From: Moniliella sp. 'wahieum'
Lineage: Eukaryota > Basidiomycota > Moniliellomycetes > Moniliellales > Moniliellaceae
Reading direction: 5' to 3'
NCBI GenBank assembly: GCA_003971905.1
Contig: RSEE01000014.1
Span: 682,001 to 746,000 of the forward strand
Length of the DNA: 64,000 nucleotides
The notes below the pieces were generated by a model, which did no database searches, had not been told where the DNA came from, and saw nothing but the letters and a program-made list of their open reading frames with translations. Within the stretch, counting starts at the first letter, position 1, and every line of letters starts with the position of its first letter. Both the position numbers and the translations under genes were made by a program. This document shows, piece after piece, positions 13,356 through 26,582 of the stretch.

Positions 13356-13384
13356 ACCGGTGACCAAGAGTGACTAGTGACGCA
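13356..13384. repeat. heptamer cluster, ACCGGTG and ACTAGTG
   Basis: ACCGGTG begins a stretch that continues ACCAAGAGTG, ACTAGTG, ACGCA. All units are flanked by GTGAC. Confidence 0.5.
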
Positions 13385-13930
13385 TCGCGAAACTGCCAGC
13401 GAGCGCAGTGCACCACTCCCACACAGCCCCCGCGCGCTGCTTCAGCTTCACCCTTCGCCCAGCCAAGCTTTTCACCCCCACGCCCAATCGCAACTACTCG
13501 CCAGCAGCTTCTTACCACCGTCGATCCATTATCAGCGTTGTCAACGCGTCCGGCCTCAGGCCTCATGCCTGGAACCAGGCCCCCAGCCCCATCATTTCGC
13601 CATCACATGTCACAGGCGCCCAGCCCTAGGGCCTCACACTGGCTTTCGCGTCGCGCGGCGCCACAGTTGTTATAATCGTCGCGCCCGTCTTTGTTTGGGT
13701 CTGCCTTCGTGCCCCATTCCTCCCCCCTGTCTCCTGTCCACAGTTTGCACGACCCCACGGGTAGTCGACCGACCCTCATGCCTCTGATCGAGACAGTGCC
13801 CCTCTTTGGTCACGATGACCTCGATGACCTTGATGGTGCCACAAGAAAGCCGTCAGATCTCAGATCGCACAGCAGACGCGTCTGTCTCACCCGAGGTGTA
13901 GTCTGCTCCAGGAAGCATCGAACGGCTGCA

Positions 13931-13940
13931 GTATATATCA
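13931..13940 (+). promoter_or_regulatory. TATA-like box
   Basis: GTATATATCA about 110 bp before the phosphatase start, followed by a long pyrimidine-rich tract. Confidence 0.4.
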
Positions 13941-14043
13941 TCTATCATCCCCCTCTCATATTTCCTTCCTCTTATCTTTCGACCTTTCCTCCTTCTCCCT
14001 CCTATCCGTTTCTCCCCGACCTTTTTGCTCCATTCGCGCTGCC

Positions 14044-15833
14044 ATGCTCCCTGCCTCCCTCCTCCTTGCTGTCGCTGGCATCGCAGGAGCCCATGCCTGG
14101 GGGGCAGCCCCAGCACAGTCACTCCAACTTCCCCTGGACCGCGCCTCCTCAGACGCCCCCATCTTCACCTCCGCCTCCCTGGAAACTGACCCGCTTGGCC
14201 TTCCCTTTCACATTTTCCATCACGCGGCCCAACAAAGCACGCCCCACCCTGACCGTCCATGACTATGACGGCGTGAGCGATGAACCCTTTCATCTCCGCA
14301 CCCATCCTCGCGACTTTTCCAGCGGGCTACAGCCTGACCTGAACCAGGAGGCACACCTCCTGGTTGCGAGCTGACATTTGTCGACAATGTATGCTCCTTC
14401 TTTCCACTAATAAATGCATTCTACTGACCGTTCTGCCTTCCTCACTCAGTTTTCGCGTCATGGGGCGCGCCTACCAAGTAAAAAGGACTACCACGAGATG
14501 AAGAAGGTCCTCAAGAAAATCCCCACGCCCTGGCCGACGTGCCACGGGGCCGCCTAGCAGATCCCTCACTCGAGTTTCTCCGGACCTATCATGTCCCCAA
14601 GGAGCTTGCTTCTCTTGTACCGTACGGGGCGCTGCAGCCTGGCACAAGGGACGGATTGACCGGATGACATATGGTAGTTTGGCTGGGGACAAGGGCGCAT
14701 TCATCCGTGCTTCCGTGACTTTGGTGGGGTGATCGCGTGGTCTGGACGGCGATGTACTGGCAGCTTGGGTTCGAAGGAAAACCATTTCCGTCTGGCACGC
14801 TTGTATCGCCCGCAGATGTCCGGGAGCAAGAAGGACTGCGTCCCCCTCACGTTCTCCTCAGCGAGGAGGCTGGTGCCAACAACACACTCAGTGTGGGCAC
14901 CTGTTCCGCTTACTGGTCCTACAAGGGCCCCTGGGGATGAGTATCAGACCAACACGGTTGAGCCGGTGGTGGCTGCCCACTTTTCCCAGCGCCTTGCGCC
15001 AGCCAAGATTCACTTGTCGGTCGAGAAGTGATGGCGTTGATGCATGTGTGCACTTACTGGACGTTGGGAGCGGCTACCGTGGTGGATGGCCAGGCCAGCT
15101 CTGTTCATCCCTTGTGCGAGGCATTCGATGCGGACGACTGGCGTATCTACGAATATGCCCAGGATCTTGCTTCGTGGGAAACGCAAGGATACGGAAGTCC
15201 CTACCATCGCGCTGCCGGCCAGGGGTTCCTACGGGAGCTGTATGCTCGCCTCAATGGCACTGCCCCGCCACTGGTCGACCTACTTCTCTCAATTCCACGT
15301 TGGATAGCGATGCGCGCACCTTCCCCCTGCCTTCAAAGAAGGGTTACTCTGTCTATTTGGATGCAGCCCACTCTAGCAGTACGTTCCTTCCATTTTACGC
15401 TGTGAATAACCCCGCAATACGGTAGAGACTAACCAGTTACTTTTTTCCCCAGCCATGGTTCCCGTTCTCGCTGCCTTTGGCCTCTACAAGGGACCACCCC
15501 CTTCCTCTGCTCCCCATGCCGAGCGATCGAGCAAAGGCCGGATTTATCAAAATTCACGCTTCATGCCCTTTATGACCCAAGTGCACTTCCAGCGACTGGG
15601 CTGCCGTGGCTCGGCGTGGCCAGGCAGTCCCGCCCCCTGGCAAGAGTTTGTTCGGGTTCGCGTCAACAAACGCACTCACCCTGCCGCTGGGCAACCATGG
15701 TGTCCCCCAGTCCCTGTCCTCCCATGACAAGGACCTCTTGCAGCAGGGCCTTTGTCCTTTGCATGCCGTCTTGAGGGGTATGGAGTGGGTGAATGATGAG
15801 GATGGCGAGTGGAGCAAGTGTTATGATGCTTAG
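14044..15833 (+). CDS. secreted histidine acid phosphatase / phytase-like (branch 2 histidine phosphatase)
   Basis: Extracellular phosphomonoesterase family (phytases, MINPP-like). It begins with a signal peptide (MLPASLLLAVAGIAGAHAWG). A 61-bp intron (14389-14449) splices to give the catalytic FSRHGARLP. DRVVWTAMYWQLGF and NNTLSVGTCSAY follow, as in the family. A second intron (15379-15452) splices to give HSSTMVPVLAAFGLYKG. The canonical proton-donor motif is HD in HDNTM; here the Asp position is Ser, which would need at least two base substitutions. The C-terminus is GEWSKCYDA. Several one-base frame changes occur, for example an extra A near 15667. The family call is firm; activity is uncertain because of the missing Asp. 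Confidence 0.8.
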
Positions 15834-16225
15834 TGCCTTTTATACCTGTCTTTTTTAAGCCCCGAGCAACCTCTCTCCTGTGAATGCGCGTACGCGGGGT
15901 AGAGGGACCTCTACCATATCCCCGCGACGACCGTTCTGTAACGAAATCATGATCCACTGTCCATTGAGTAAAGAAGCCATTTACCAAAAATGGTAGCTAC
16001 TGATGTACATGAGGGGTTTAGTAATGGAGGAAATGTGCAGAACGGATGCTTCTATAGCGTGATGATGTGTCCTAAAGAGGAAGAATGCATGTGTCCCGAA
16101 ACAAAAAATATGAACATGGGGATCATGTACATGACAGAGACACGATAGTGTCACATCCGAATGGTTTGGGCCCTTCTGAGGAATAACTGCACATCGGATT
16201 AAGACAAAAGTGCACCTCCAAGCAC
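15834..16225. other. convergent 3' flanks
   Basis: Region between the convergent phosphatase and phosphoglucomutase genes. No gene is seen. Confidence 0.5.
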
Positions 16226-18026
<1,801 letters not shown>

Positions 18027-18094
18027 CTACTGGCGCAATGCCTTGGGCCGTGCGCCGATCATGCGATCACTAGTGCTCGCCACTAGTCACTGTG

Positions 18095-18108
18095 ACATGT
18101 GACTAGTC
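18095..18108. repeat. heptamer pair, ACATGTG + ACTAGTC
   Basis: Two different palindromes joined in 7-bp phase about 200 bp upstream of the PGM start. Confidence 0.55.
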
Positions 18109-18864
18109 CTCTGGCGAGGGAACCGCATTGGGCGAGTGGAGCAGCTGGGCTTCTGCGGCGCAATTCAATCGTAGCGCCCTCCGAATCCTACGCGAGGCGG
18201 ATTGGATGTTTTTTGATGCACCGCAACTGTCCCCGTGCCTCGTGCGCGTTGCTCGCTCGTCCGCTTAATAAATGTTCAAGCCATCCCCAGTGCTGTGCTT
18301 TGGAGCCGCCCAGCAGGCCCAGCGCCCAACGTTGGGCGCCCAACGGTACGCCAAAATACGCCAAATTCCAGGCTCCGCAAACCCTGGGCAGCTGTAAATA
18401 CTTAGAGCCACCTGCAACCCAGCACGTGGTGGCGTGGTGGCGTGCCCAATTCATTTCCTAATCGATAATCGATCCTAGTTAATCAGCAGCTCATCTACAG
18501 CGCGCACATTCGCATTCAATGCATTCAATATTCACCCGAGAGTATGCCCATCGGAGGACAGGATAAAGCATTAGCTGTACCGTCATGCCATCAGGAATAA
18601 CAGAACGTGTGGCCATAGATGTGCCCCGACGGGTGTGCACATTCTAGATCAGGGGCCAAGCGGCAACGCTCAATCGCTCAGCCCATCGGGTGAGAGTGTG
18701 TATCCAGCTGTGTAACATCTGAGTCCATGTGAGCCTCAGCGCTGAGCCCACACAAAAAGATATAGATGCTCTCTCTGTGTGTCTCCGCGGGAGTGCTTTC
18801 CAAAAGCACGAAGTCCGCAGCAGATAATACAACTTTCCCGTACCAGCCTTTAAGCTTTAGGCTT

Positions 18865-18898
18865 CAAGCTTCAAGCTTCAATCATGACTTCAAGCTTC
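18865..18898. repeat. heptamer array, AAGCTTC
   Basis: CAAGCTTCAAGCTTCAA at 18865-18881, and another copy at 18891-18898 after a short spacer. Confidence 0.6.
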
Positions 18899-19695
18899 AG
18901 CTTCTGTGGAGAGATGGCAATTGCGGGGGCACATACCATCACACAGCGGCATAACATGCATATAATGGGGCGCACCGTCTGGATCTCACACCACACGCCA
19001 AGACTCTCTCTCCGCACAGACGATTATTGTTTGTCAGTGATGAGGTTGAATTGTCCGAGGCCGTGTGCGGGTGCCGATCCGCGCACTTGTGCGTCGTTGA
19101 GCCTGGCCCGTGCGTTGGGCCAAAATATGCCCCCAAGCTTTTCAGTACCAGTACCCAGTCATCCAGAGGCCTGGAAGTTCGGTTGTTGTCTCCCTTCTGT
19201 CTGAACAGTTGCGCAACCACAGGGGCGGTGGCAACTTGCTGCTATGGATGTCCCTCTCGGTAGGTGTGGAAGACCAGAGAGCAGGCAGTTGGTGGTGTAT
19301 TGTTGCACTTGAGCCCCAGAGAGGCTGCGGTCCAGGAAGGAATATTGAAAGGAATGCATCGGAAGGATCCGGAACTGGCGCCCACTACACTGCCAGTGTG
19401 GCGCCACAAGGTGATGTTGGCTGGACAACCACCACAGCGAAAGTGCGATTGCATCACCCTCGAGACAATTGTGATCCTCAGGGGCCGTGGCCTCTGCTGG
19501 CGGTCATCTGGGTGACCATTACTGCACGCAATGACGCGTGACGCCTTTGTCAAAAACTCCCCCCAGGAAATGGCGCATCTGTTGGTGCTCGCGTGCCGCC
19601 GACTCATTCATTGACTCGCGATCCATGCGAGCCCCTTTACACCAGTGGCCAGTCATTCTCTGTCGCCAATATTCAATGACAACCCTCTCCATAAC

Positions 19696-19795
19696 GGTCG
19701 GATGGTCTAGCTGGTCATGACGTACGCTTCACATCCTGGAGCAACAGGTCTCGTTGAGACGCGTAAGGTCCCCGGTTCGATCCCGGGTTCGATCA
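19696..19795 (+). tRNA. tRNA-Val(CAC) with intron
   Basis: Complete cloverleaf. Acceptor GGTCGGA pairs with TTCGATC. The D stem is GTC/GAC, the anticodon stem TACGC/GCGTA, and the T arm CCCGG-TTCGATC-CCGGG; A73 is the discriminator. The anticodon CAC is at 19730-19732, preceded by U33, and reads GUG valine codons. A 26-nt intron (19734-19759) sits one base 3' of the anticodon, the standard nuclear tRNA intron position. CCA is not encoded, as expected in a eukaryote. Confidence 0.93.
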
Positions 19796-19796
19796 C

Positions 19797-19801
19797 TTTT
19801 T
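19797..19801 (+). terminator. RNA polymerase III T-run
   Basis: TTTTT beginning two bases after the tRNA, the usual Pol III stop. Confidence 0.8.
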
Positions 19802-19853
19802 GCAGTAACACCATTTTTTTAGTGTTCGGCTATCCAGACTCGGCCTCGCCTTC

Positions 19854-19867
19854 AGGCCTAAGGCCTA
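19854..19867. repeat. heptamer array, AGGCCTA x2
   Basis: Two adjacent AGGCCTA units (palindrome AGGCCT plus A) downstream of the tRNA. Confidence 0.6.
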
Positions 19868-20059
19868 AAAGGAGACGCGTTGCTTAGATAGATAAATCGA
19901 TCCGATAAAGTGTGGGATAAACAGTCAGGCCAATGATAGCCGTTGACATTACAAGAGGGAGGATGAGGATCAAACAGAAAGTATGGTGGGATCATCAACG
20001 TAAGACGACAAGCAGAAAAAACGAGGGGACAAGATAGACACTTATAGAAAAGGTGAGGC

Positions 20060-23000
20060 TTAAAGAGGCAAGGTCAATGGCTCACCGCCTACGACCCCAA
20101 GTGTACGTTGGGTCAGATCCACAGTAAGTCCAAGTGCCGGGTCACCTCCTTCATGCCCAAGGCATACGAGTACAAACGAATGGTCCGTTGGGTTGATGCC
20201 GAGGACGATCCTGCGCGAGAGGTGAATGGAGGCTGCGCAGATGAGGAAAGAGCCACCGTCGAACCGGGCTTTGTAGGCCGATATGCCAACAGGTTCTGGC
20301 GAGCAGATTCGACACGAGGCATATATGGCGGTAGAGGAGTCTTGAGCCGGAACGACGCGGCCAAGAGGTACAGCACCAAGACCGTATGACCCGTGAGCTC
20401 CAGTGCGAGAGACTCTTGTACCGCGTCAGCCGATGCTCCCTGGGATGAAGGGGGCTTGGCGAAAAACGTAGCCGGGCCCGAAGAAGCGGGAGCAGAACCA
20501 CCTTGTGTCGCGTCCGCTGCTACTTGAGCTGCGGCCGAAAGACCATGCAGGGCGTCGAGCAAACCTTGGGCTTCGGAGAGAATGCGATGGTACGCATGGC
20601 CCGGAAACGGCCCCTTGAGGCGTACCTCTGTAGTCGTGTGGGGCAAGAGACTCTCAAGCCAAATGACAGCCACTTGAATCGACAAGGTCATGTGCACAAT
20701 TGTGGCGTTGGTGCTTGTGGGCAAGGGTGGGACAGAGGGAGTCCGACCTGACGGACGATGCTGCGCGAGTGACGCCAATTCTCCCTCTGGCGCCAAGTTG
20801 TTCTCGCATGGATCCCGAAACTCTTGCCCACGTCCCATTGGGGCAGATACAGCCCGAACAGCGATCGCTTGATAAAGCCACGCCAAATTAAAGAGGAGGT
20901 CACTGGTGCCTTGAGCCAGCAACCGTCTCGCCTCCATGGGCCAGACAAACGCAGAGAGAAAAGCAGCCCAGGCAACACCCACGAGGACAGACAACGTACG
21001 AAAGATAGCGATCTCTCCACTTCTGTACCCGTTTTGCGCAAATTGTAGCTGTACACTGTTCGAATGGCATCCATGTCAGTACTTCTTGATTTCAAATCCC
21101 CGTAAGGGTGTCCGACGCAATGTGGTACCGTACATACAGGCAGTCAGGTTATACGCCAGTAAAATGAGGCGTCCCGAAGACGCATGGGCCGGAGTAGCGA
21201 CGATGATGTAGAAGCAAGGAATGACAAAGAGCAGCCCAAACAAGGGGAGAAACATTGTCATCAGGAAAAATGTTGTAGGCGACACACGCAGCCAGAGCCC
21301 AATGATCGTCCCTACCGTGCGCTGGAGGCCCATGTAAGTGCTTTGCCCCACCGTGGGGGACATGACGACAAAGAATGAAACAAGAGCCCATTGCCCTTGG
21401 ATCATTTCGAACAAGGGTCGGGTTCGCATGATGAATGCAGGTGAAGCCAAGACAGCAGCACCACCTCCAGCCTTTATGGCAAACCGTACATTGGCCCGTT
21501 GAAAAATGCGACTCAACCTCCACAGGCGGTGGGCCCATCGAGAGCGCCATCCTTCATCAGAGTGGTGCGAGGGTGTTGGAGGGTACCAGGGTAGTGTGGC
21601 ATGTAACCCGGCATTCCAGGTCCACTCCGAGAACTGGGCATCCCCCCAGGGCCAAGCTGACCAGTGGGATTAACACTTTGCCCCACTCGTTGGCACAGTG
21701 AATAAAGACTTCCCAGGCCACTTGGGCAACCGATGTGAGGAATCCAGGAAGAAGGATGACTGGGCGTAATACAGCAGCAAAGCATTGGCGGGAAAAGTGC
21801 AATACCCACCCCCAGAAAGTGTTGGATATAAGATCAGGTTTGGACAGAAGCTGCGATCGTGCCAGGTCCGCTTCGTGAACACGCACGACTTCCAACAGGG
21901 GAATTAGACGGGCCAGCTCCGCGGAAAACTCCGACAGAGTCAAGCAAAGAATACCACCAGGTAAGTGTCCTCTTGAACTGCATCCCTCCAATCCGTCCGA
22001 CTGGGGTTCGTCGGAATGGCCGTAGACGAGCTTTTTCCTTCTACACCTGATGATACGGGAACCAGATTCAGCTCCTTTGTCCACCCATTCCTGGGCTAGC
22101 TGGGCATTGAACTGGGATTGCGCAATAGCAAAACGTTGTTGAGCGGCAGAGAGGTCAGTCGCAAGCCAGGAGAGAGGCATGCCTTGTTTGTACGTTGATG
22201 GTGCACTCGCTGTGGCGCCATACACGCCGGTGCCAGGCTCTTGTTGGCCAAGGCTTTCATCAGCTGCTCTAGCACCTCATCTGGGAGAGGGAAAGCATCC
22301 TTGAGGGACAAGAGGGTACGCGAGCATGTAAACTTAATATGATGTTGGGTCCAGCGTTCAGCCGCATAAGAAGATGTGCTTACGGCCAAGCTCCGGGTAG
22401 CGGGCCAAGAGCGCGACAGCGGAGAGAAAGTGCTGAAAAACTTGACTGGTGAGTCTTGGTGATCGTGCTCATACACAGGTGGCACAACTTCGCATCGTCC
22501 GGGGCGGATGGAGTGTGAGCAGCCGATGGAGCACTGGACATGCGGAGGATGATCCCCCATCCGGGCAGTTCGCAAAGCAGCATGAGGGGGGCGTTGCACG
22601 GAGCTCGTAACGCAGCCAGATGTTGAGCAAATGAGTGAGGGACTGAGCTGCGCCAGGTTAAGTTGGCGTACGCTGGCGCTGCCCATACGAGGGTCGATCC
22701 ATGCCTCTAGGCATGCCTCCTCTGCCTCGGTCTGGGCACGAGTAAAGGAAGATCCATGTCGCCCAATAGCCCCCACCAAGGCTCGTTGGGAGTTGGTGGC
22801 GCCCGAGGGGTCTTTACCCAAGAATGGGGGCTCCGTTTCATCTAGGAGAAGACTGTAGTAATGGCACGCAGTAGACGAGCAAAGGCGTCCAAGTCTTTCG
22901 TGACACCCGATTGAAGTCGACCAGTCGCACTTTCAGGCCACAAACCTAGGCAGACGACCGAACTGATAAACGTACCAAGTATACAGCATGCCGCGACTTG

Positions 23001-24663
23001 GATCACCTTGTCCCCACTGAAGCGGCCTAAATGGGGGGAGCCTTCCTTCACCAACACAACAAAGAGCAAAATCGACCCCATGGTTCCCGTAGTGTTCCAT
23101 ACGCCAGGTTGCAAGTGGGATTGTGTCTTGCTCCAGGAGCCCACTGCCACACCGACGCCGACAAACAAAGCCAGCACAAGAATGTTTGAAAGGCCAGGCC
23201 AGCCCAACTCGTGGAGCGTCTCAGCGATAGCCATGGAAATTGTGCACCAAGCCGTGACCGCCGTCAAGCCAAGAAGCGCATAGCCATTGGCCAAAACCAT
23301 GCCCCCACGAGTGCGGGCTGCGTGGAAGTAAACGGAAACTGTGGCCACCATATGTAAATTGGCGATAGGAGCCCGACTGTCCGAATCACGATGAGGCAAT
23401 AAGTATGCCATAGCATCGCTTAGAATGGGGCTGAAGGTAAACATGGAAGCCAAAAAGTAGGCCACCGCACATTTGGCGATTCCCCGAACCAAAGCACTCT
23501 GGGGATGCAGGCACCATTCCCAGGAGGACAGAGAAGGAGAAGGAGTGGCTTCCTTTTCCGCAAGTAGTCGATCAGCATCTTCGTCAGCGTGAGCGAGAAG
23601 TAAACGGGAAGCCGCTGCACGAAAGGAGGGATTGGAGGTAGGTGGCGCAGGAGGTAAATTCGGAGTGGTGGGTGTAGCTGAATTAGGTGGTGCCGTGGCT
23701 TGGGATGCGACAAACGTAATGGGGTCAACCCCAATGGGGATGGGAGGAATCGTAGAGGGTAAAAATAATGACAAAGTAGAGCGACCTCGAGCAGGGTGAT
23801 GAATTGACAAGTGTTGGCTCTTCCTCCGCCGTCCGAGGAAACTCTGGCGCTGAAGGGCGCGTTCAGGAGAGAGCGACTGTGTTGAATTTCCTGCAGGAGG
23901 CGGGCCATTGAACTGAGGGAAGTAGGAAACGCGGCGACGTTCAGGCGATTGCTCTCTGTCAGTCGATGGAGAGTTGATGGCGAAAGTGTGGGTATGGGCG
24001 TAGGGGCAAGTGTAGTGTGCTCAGTCGATGGAACGGGGTAGGAGACGGGAGAGGAGACACAGCCGCTTGTGTCGGAGGCGAAAGAAGATCAGGTTCAGCA
24101 AAAAAATCATCCGGGTGGCCAAGTGGTGGCGGAGAAAAAAGGCGATCTGGTTGGACCTCTCCCTCCTGGTGTATGGGAGAAGGTGTGGCACTGGATGTGG
24201 AAGAGCCGACCAAATACTCCTCCTCTTCATCTTCATCCTCGCTCCCGTCATACAACACCTCAACCGAGGGTCGATTATCGCTGATAACGGCATCTTCACC
24301 AGGTGGAGGGGTATCCAGCAAGGCGGAAAGCAAGCCCCACTGGTTCGAAGGGTCGACCAGAGCCAAGCTGTCCCGGGGAGACATGGCCATCTGGCGGCCT
24401 GGGCGTGGGCGTGGACGAGGAACAAAGGCCGAGGCTCGCCGGGCAGCCCGAGACAGAACAGAGGCAGACGCAGACGCAGCCGATGAGGCGATGGACAGGT
24501 GTGAACGGGAAGGAAGGCCTTCCATGTCACGGCCGGCGGGCAGGGATGCCTGGGACCATACGCTAGGAGGCGCCGATTCGCGGTGGGAGCGATGGGAGCG
24601 GGGGTGGGAGGAGGTGCGGATGGGGACGGGGACGGCTTGGCGGGGATGAGGTGGCTCAGACAT
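20060..24663 (-). CDS. FUSC/ArAE-type integral membrane protein (DUF2421-like, putative aromatic-acid exporter family)
   Basis: Large multi-pass membrane protein, probably at the plasma or vacuolar membrane; transport of small acids is inferred from family only. The N-terminus (MSEPPHPRQAVPVPIRTSSH) is a 250-residue Ser/Pro-rich disordered region with an acidic stretch (GSEDEDEEEEYL). A first block of membrane segments follows (ALVRGIAKCAVAYFLASMF, VTAWCTISMAIAETL, GLSNILVLALFVGVGVAVGS), then a soluble domain. The second membrane block has GQWALVSFFVVMSPTVGQST, FFLMTMFLPLFGLLFVIPC and a large C-terminal domain. The two-block arrangement is that of the fungal ArAE/FUSC proteins. The frame stays open to 20113, but a one-base slip gives the more natural end ALGLTVDLTQRTLGVVGGEP, stopping at 20060. 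Several other slips, and introns not all placed, lie within. Confidence 0.7.
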
Positions 24664-25288
24664 GATGATCTGGGCGGAGTGCCTGTCGGCGCCAGGCTTA
24701 CAACAGCGAGTGTAGACGTGCCAAGGCGCGCGATGGTGGTTGGCCGCCTGGAGATGGGAGCGATGGGAGGCCCCGAGGCGGCGAAGTGGACGGCGGTGGA
24801 CGCCGACGCTGTGCCCAGGAGCGCCATCTCTGGACTCGGTACTCGGTACGCGCAGAGGTGGGGGTGACCATCATGCATCACATCCCATTGCGCCCCATGA
24901 AATCTCAAATCCAACCCACCCATTCTGCCGCCACACAATGGGCCACTGCCTGCTCCTGCCGCGTACTGCCTGCGGCTGACCCCACTAGAACGGTTGCCCC
25001 GGCCCACGCACCCCCTGTTATCCACCCAGTCCCTCCCGATATGCTTACCCTGTCCAAGCGCCCACACAAAAGACACAGTCACCACGACAAACGCTAGAGT
25101 GGGTCCGCAGTATGTACCACCCCTTCCAGCCCCAGCCAGCCCACAGTCACATGCGCTAGTCACACTACATCCACGCCAGCGCACAGAACAAACACACATA
25201 TGCACACCAACAAATGGGCATCAATGAATGGATGGAGCAGGCACAGAGCCCTGGTCGGCCTCAGGGTTGCCTCGACGTTCAGTTCAAC
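24664..25288. other. FUSC-gene promoter / RRP15 3' flank
   Basis: A long frame on the minus strand crosses this region but belongs to GC-rich noise upstream of the FUSC start. No separate gene is supported. Confidence 0.4.
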
Positions 25289-26327
25289 TCAACGCTTCCC
25301 GCCAGTTTTGATCAGATCCAAGAAAGAGTCCTTCGACTCGAGGCTCTTTTTGGTCCCAGGCACCAGGGGAGGCTTTCCCATAACACTGCGCACCAGACCA
25401 GATGTCTCCTCTTCCTCGGGAGGGGCAGCTGCCTGCCGCTGCGAGTCACGGATCACATTGAACAGCTTGACCACACCGCGTTGTGCCACCTTGCGCAGAC
25501 GCTTCTCGTACCCCCCCGATCCACCCTGGTCGTCCCAGGCGGCCAGGGCATCGTCATCTAGAAGGGTACCCCCCAAGGCTGGAACAAGGGTGCCATCATA
25601 GTTGACAACCTGCCCTGGTGGTCCCCAAGAAGAAATGACGTCTTTCACGTGAGTCAACTCAAATGCCTTCTTGCGTTCGGCTACGAGTTCCCGCTCTGCC
25701 TTCGTTGCAAGTGATGCCTTGGCACCTGCGCGATTAATGTGTGGAGCAAGAGCAAGGATTGGCCCCTGGGTTGAGGTGGACGGCGCAGTGGAGGGAGAAA
25801 CGCGAGTACGCTTAGTCGGTTGTTCTTGCTCATCTTGAGCTTCCTCCTCCTTCTCTTCACCCGAAGCGTGATCATCCACCTCACTTTCTTGGTCAGAAGA
25901 AGGCTCCGACCCATCCTCACCTTCACGCGCCAGAGCAACAGGTGCTGGTGCGGATGAGCCAAGGAGATCCTGCAAAGTGGCACCGAAAGCAGTGGGAGAA
26001 ACAGCGCGACGTTTACGTTCTGGGGAGGGAAATGAGGTCAATTGCATGAACATGGCGCTATAAAAGTAACTTACTTTGAGTTTTCTTGCTCTTTGGGGCG
26101 GCGTGTGAGGCACGAATTTCGTCATCCGTGTCTGGTTCCGATTCGCTGTCGGACAAGCTAGAATCCGAATCATCATTGTCGCTAGTATGGGTTCGTGGCG
26201 GCGGCGGCCGGCGTCCCTTGGTGAAGGATGACCCGGATGGCGGTGCACCGGAGCGCATGGTAAATTTAGATTGCGGCTTGGACCTTTCGCCGCCGGGGCG
26301 CGAGGTGCTCGGATGGGGCTTGGGCAT
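25289..26327 (-). CDS. RRP15: RRP15-like rRNA-processing protein
   Basis: Nucleolar factor of pre-60S particles needed for processing of 27S pre-rRNA. It starts MPKPHPSTSRPGGERSKPQ. A 55-bp intron (26020-26074, GTAAGT...CCCCAG) joins KKTQ to KRKRRAVSP in phase. After acidic low-complexity sequence comes the Rrp15 domain: KAERELVAERKKAFELTHVK, VVNYDGTLVPALGGTLLDDD and YEKRLRKVAQRGVVKLFNVI. The C-terminus is SFLDLIKTGGKR. About 327 residues, no frame break. It shares its promoter with VPS4. Confidence 0.9.
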
Positions 26328-26582
26328 GATGCAGATGGAAGGTGGTGCTGGGTGGTGTGGGTGTGAGCATATTGTTGCGGATCCCGAAAAAAATTGTAAT
26401 GAGGGGGCAGCGGAATGCCAGGGAGGAATTACGAGGGGGCGCATTTACCATTGCACCGGCAGTCGATTGTTGCTGGACCCACTATCGCATCCACCTGGCC
26501 AGATCGAGGCTGAGCCTGAGTGGCACGCAACTCCAACACACGCCCCAACCCCCAGCCCCTGCTCTGCCACCCCGTGCTCGCC
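26328..26582. promoter_or_regulatory. bidirectional promoter, RRP15 / VPS4
   Basis: Only 255 bp separate the divergent start codons, so both transcripts must start within it. No clear TATA box was seen. Confidence 0.5.

Larger units (their letters stand above)
12705..14043. other. intergenic, phosphatase promoter
   Basis: No gene is supported, although several short Pro/Ser-rich frames are open at 13370-13790. A CT-rich stretch at about 13940-14030 precedes the phosphatase start, typical of fungal promoters. A heptamer cluster is at 13356-13384. Confidence 0.4.

Noticed and set aside
13370-13787. Overlapping Pro/Ser/His-rich frames upstream of the phosphatase
   Set aside because: Three frames are open at once in CT-rich promoter DNA; none has a convincing start or domain.
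19110-19541. 143-codon plus-strand frame upstream of the tRNA
   Set aside because: No domain; minus-strand frames in the same interval look equally or more protein-like, so neither is called.
24021-25205. 394-codon minus-strand frame over the N-terminal exon of the FUSC-type protein and its promoter
   Set aside because: Runs in a different frame from the real protein and lacks any domain; GC-rich composition explains the openness.
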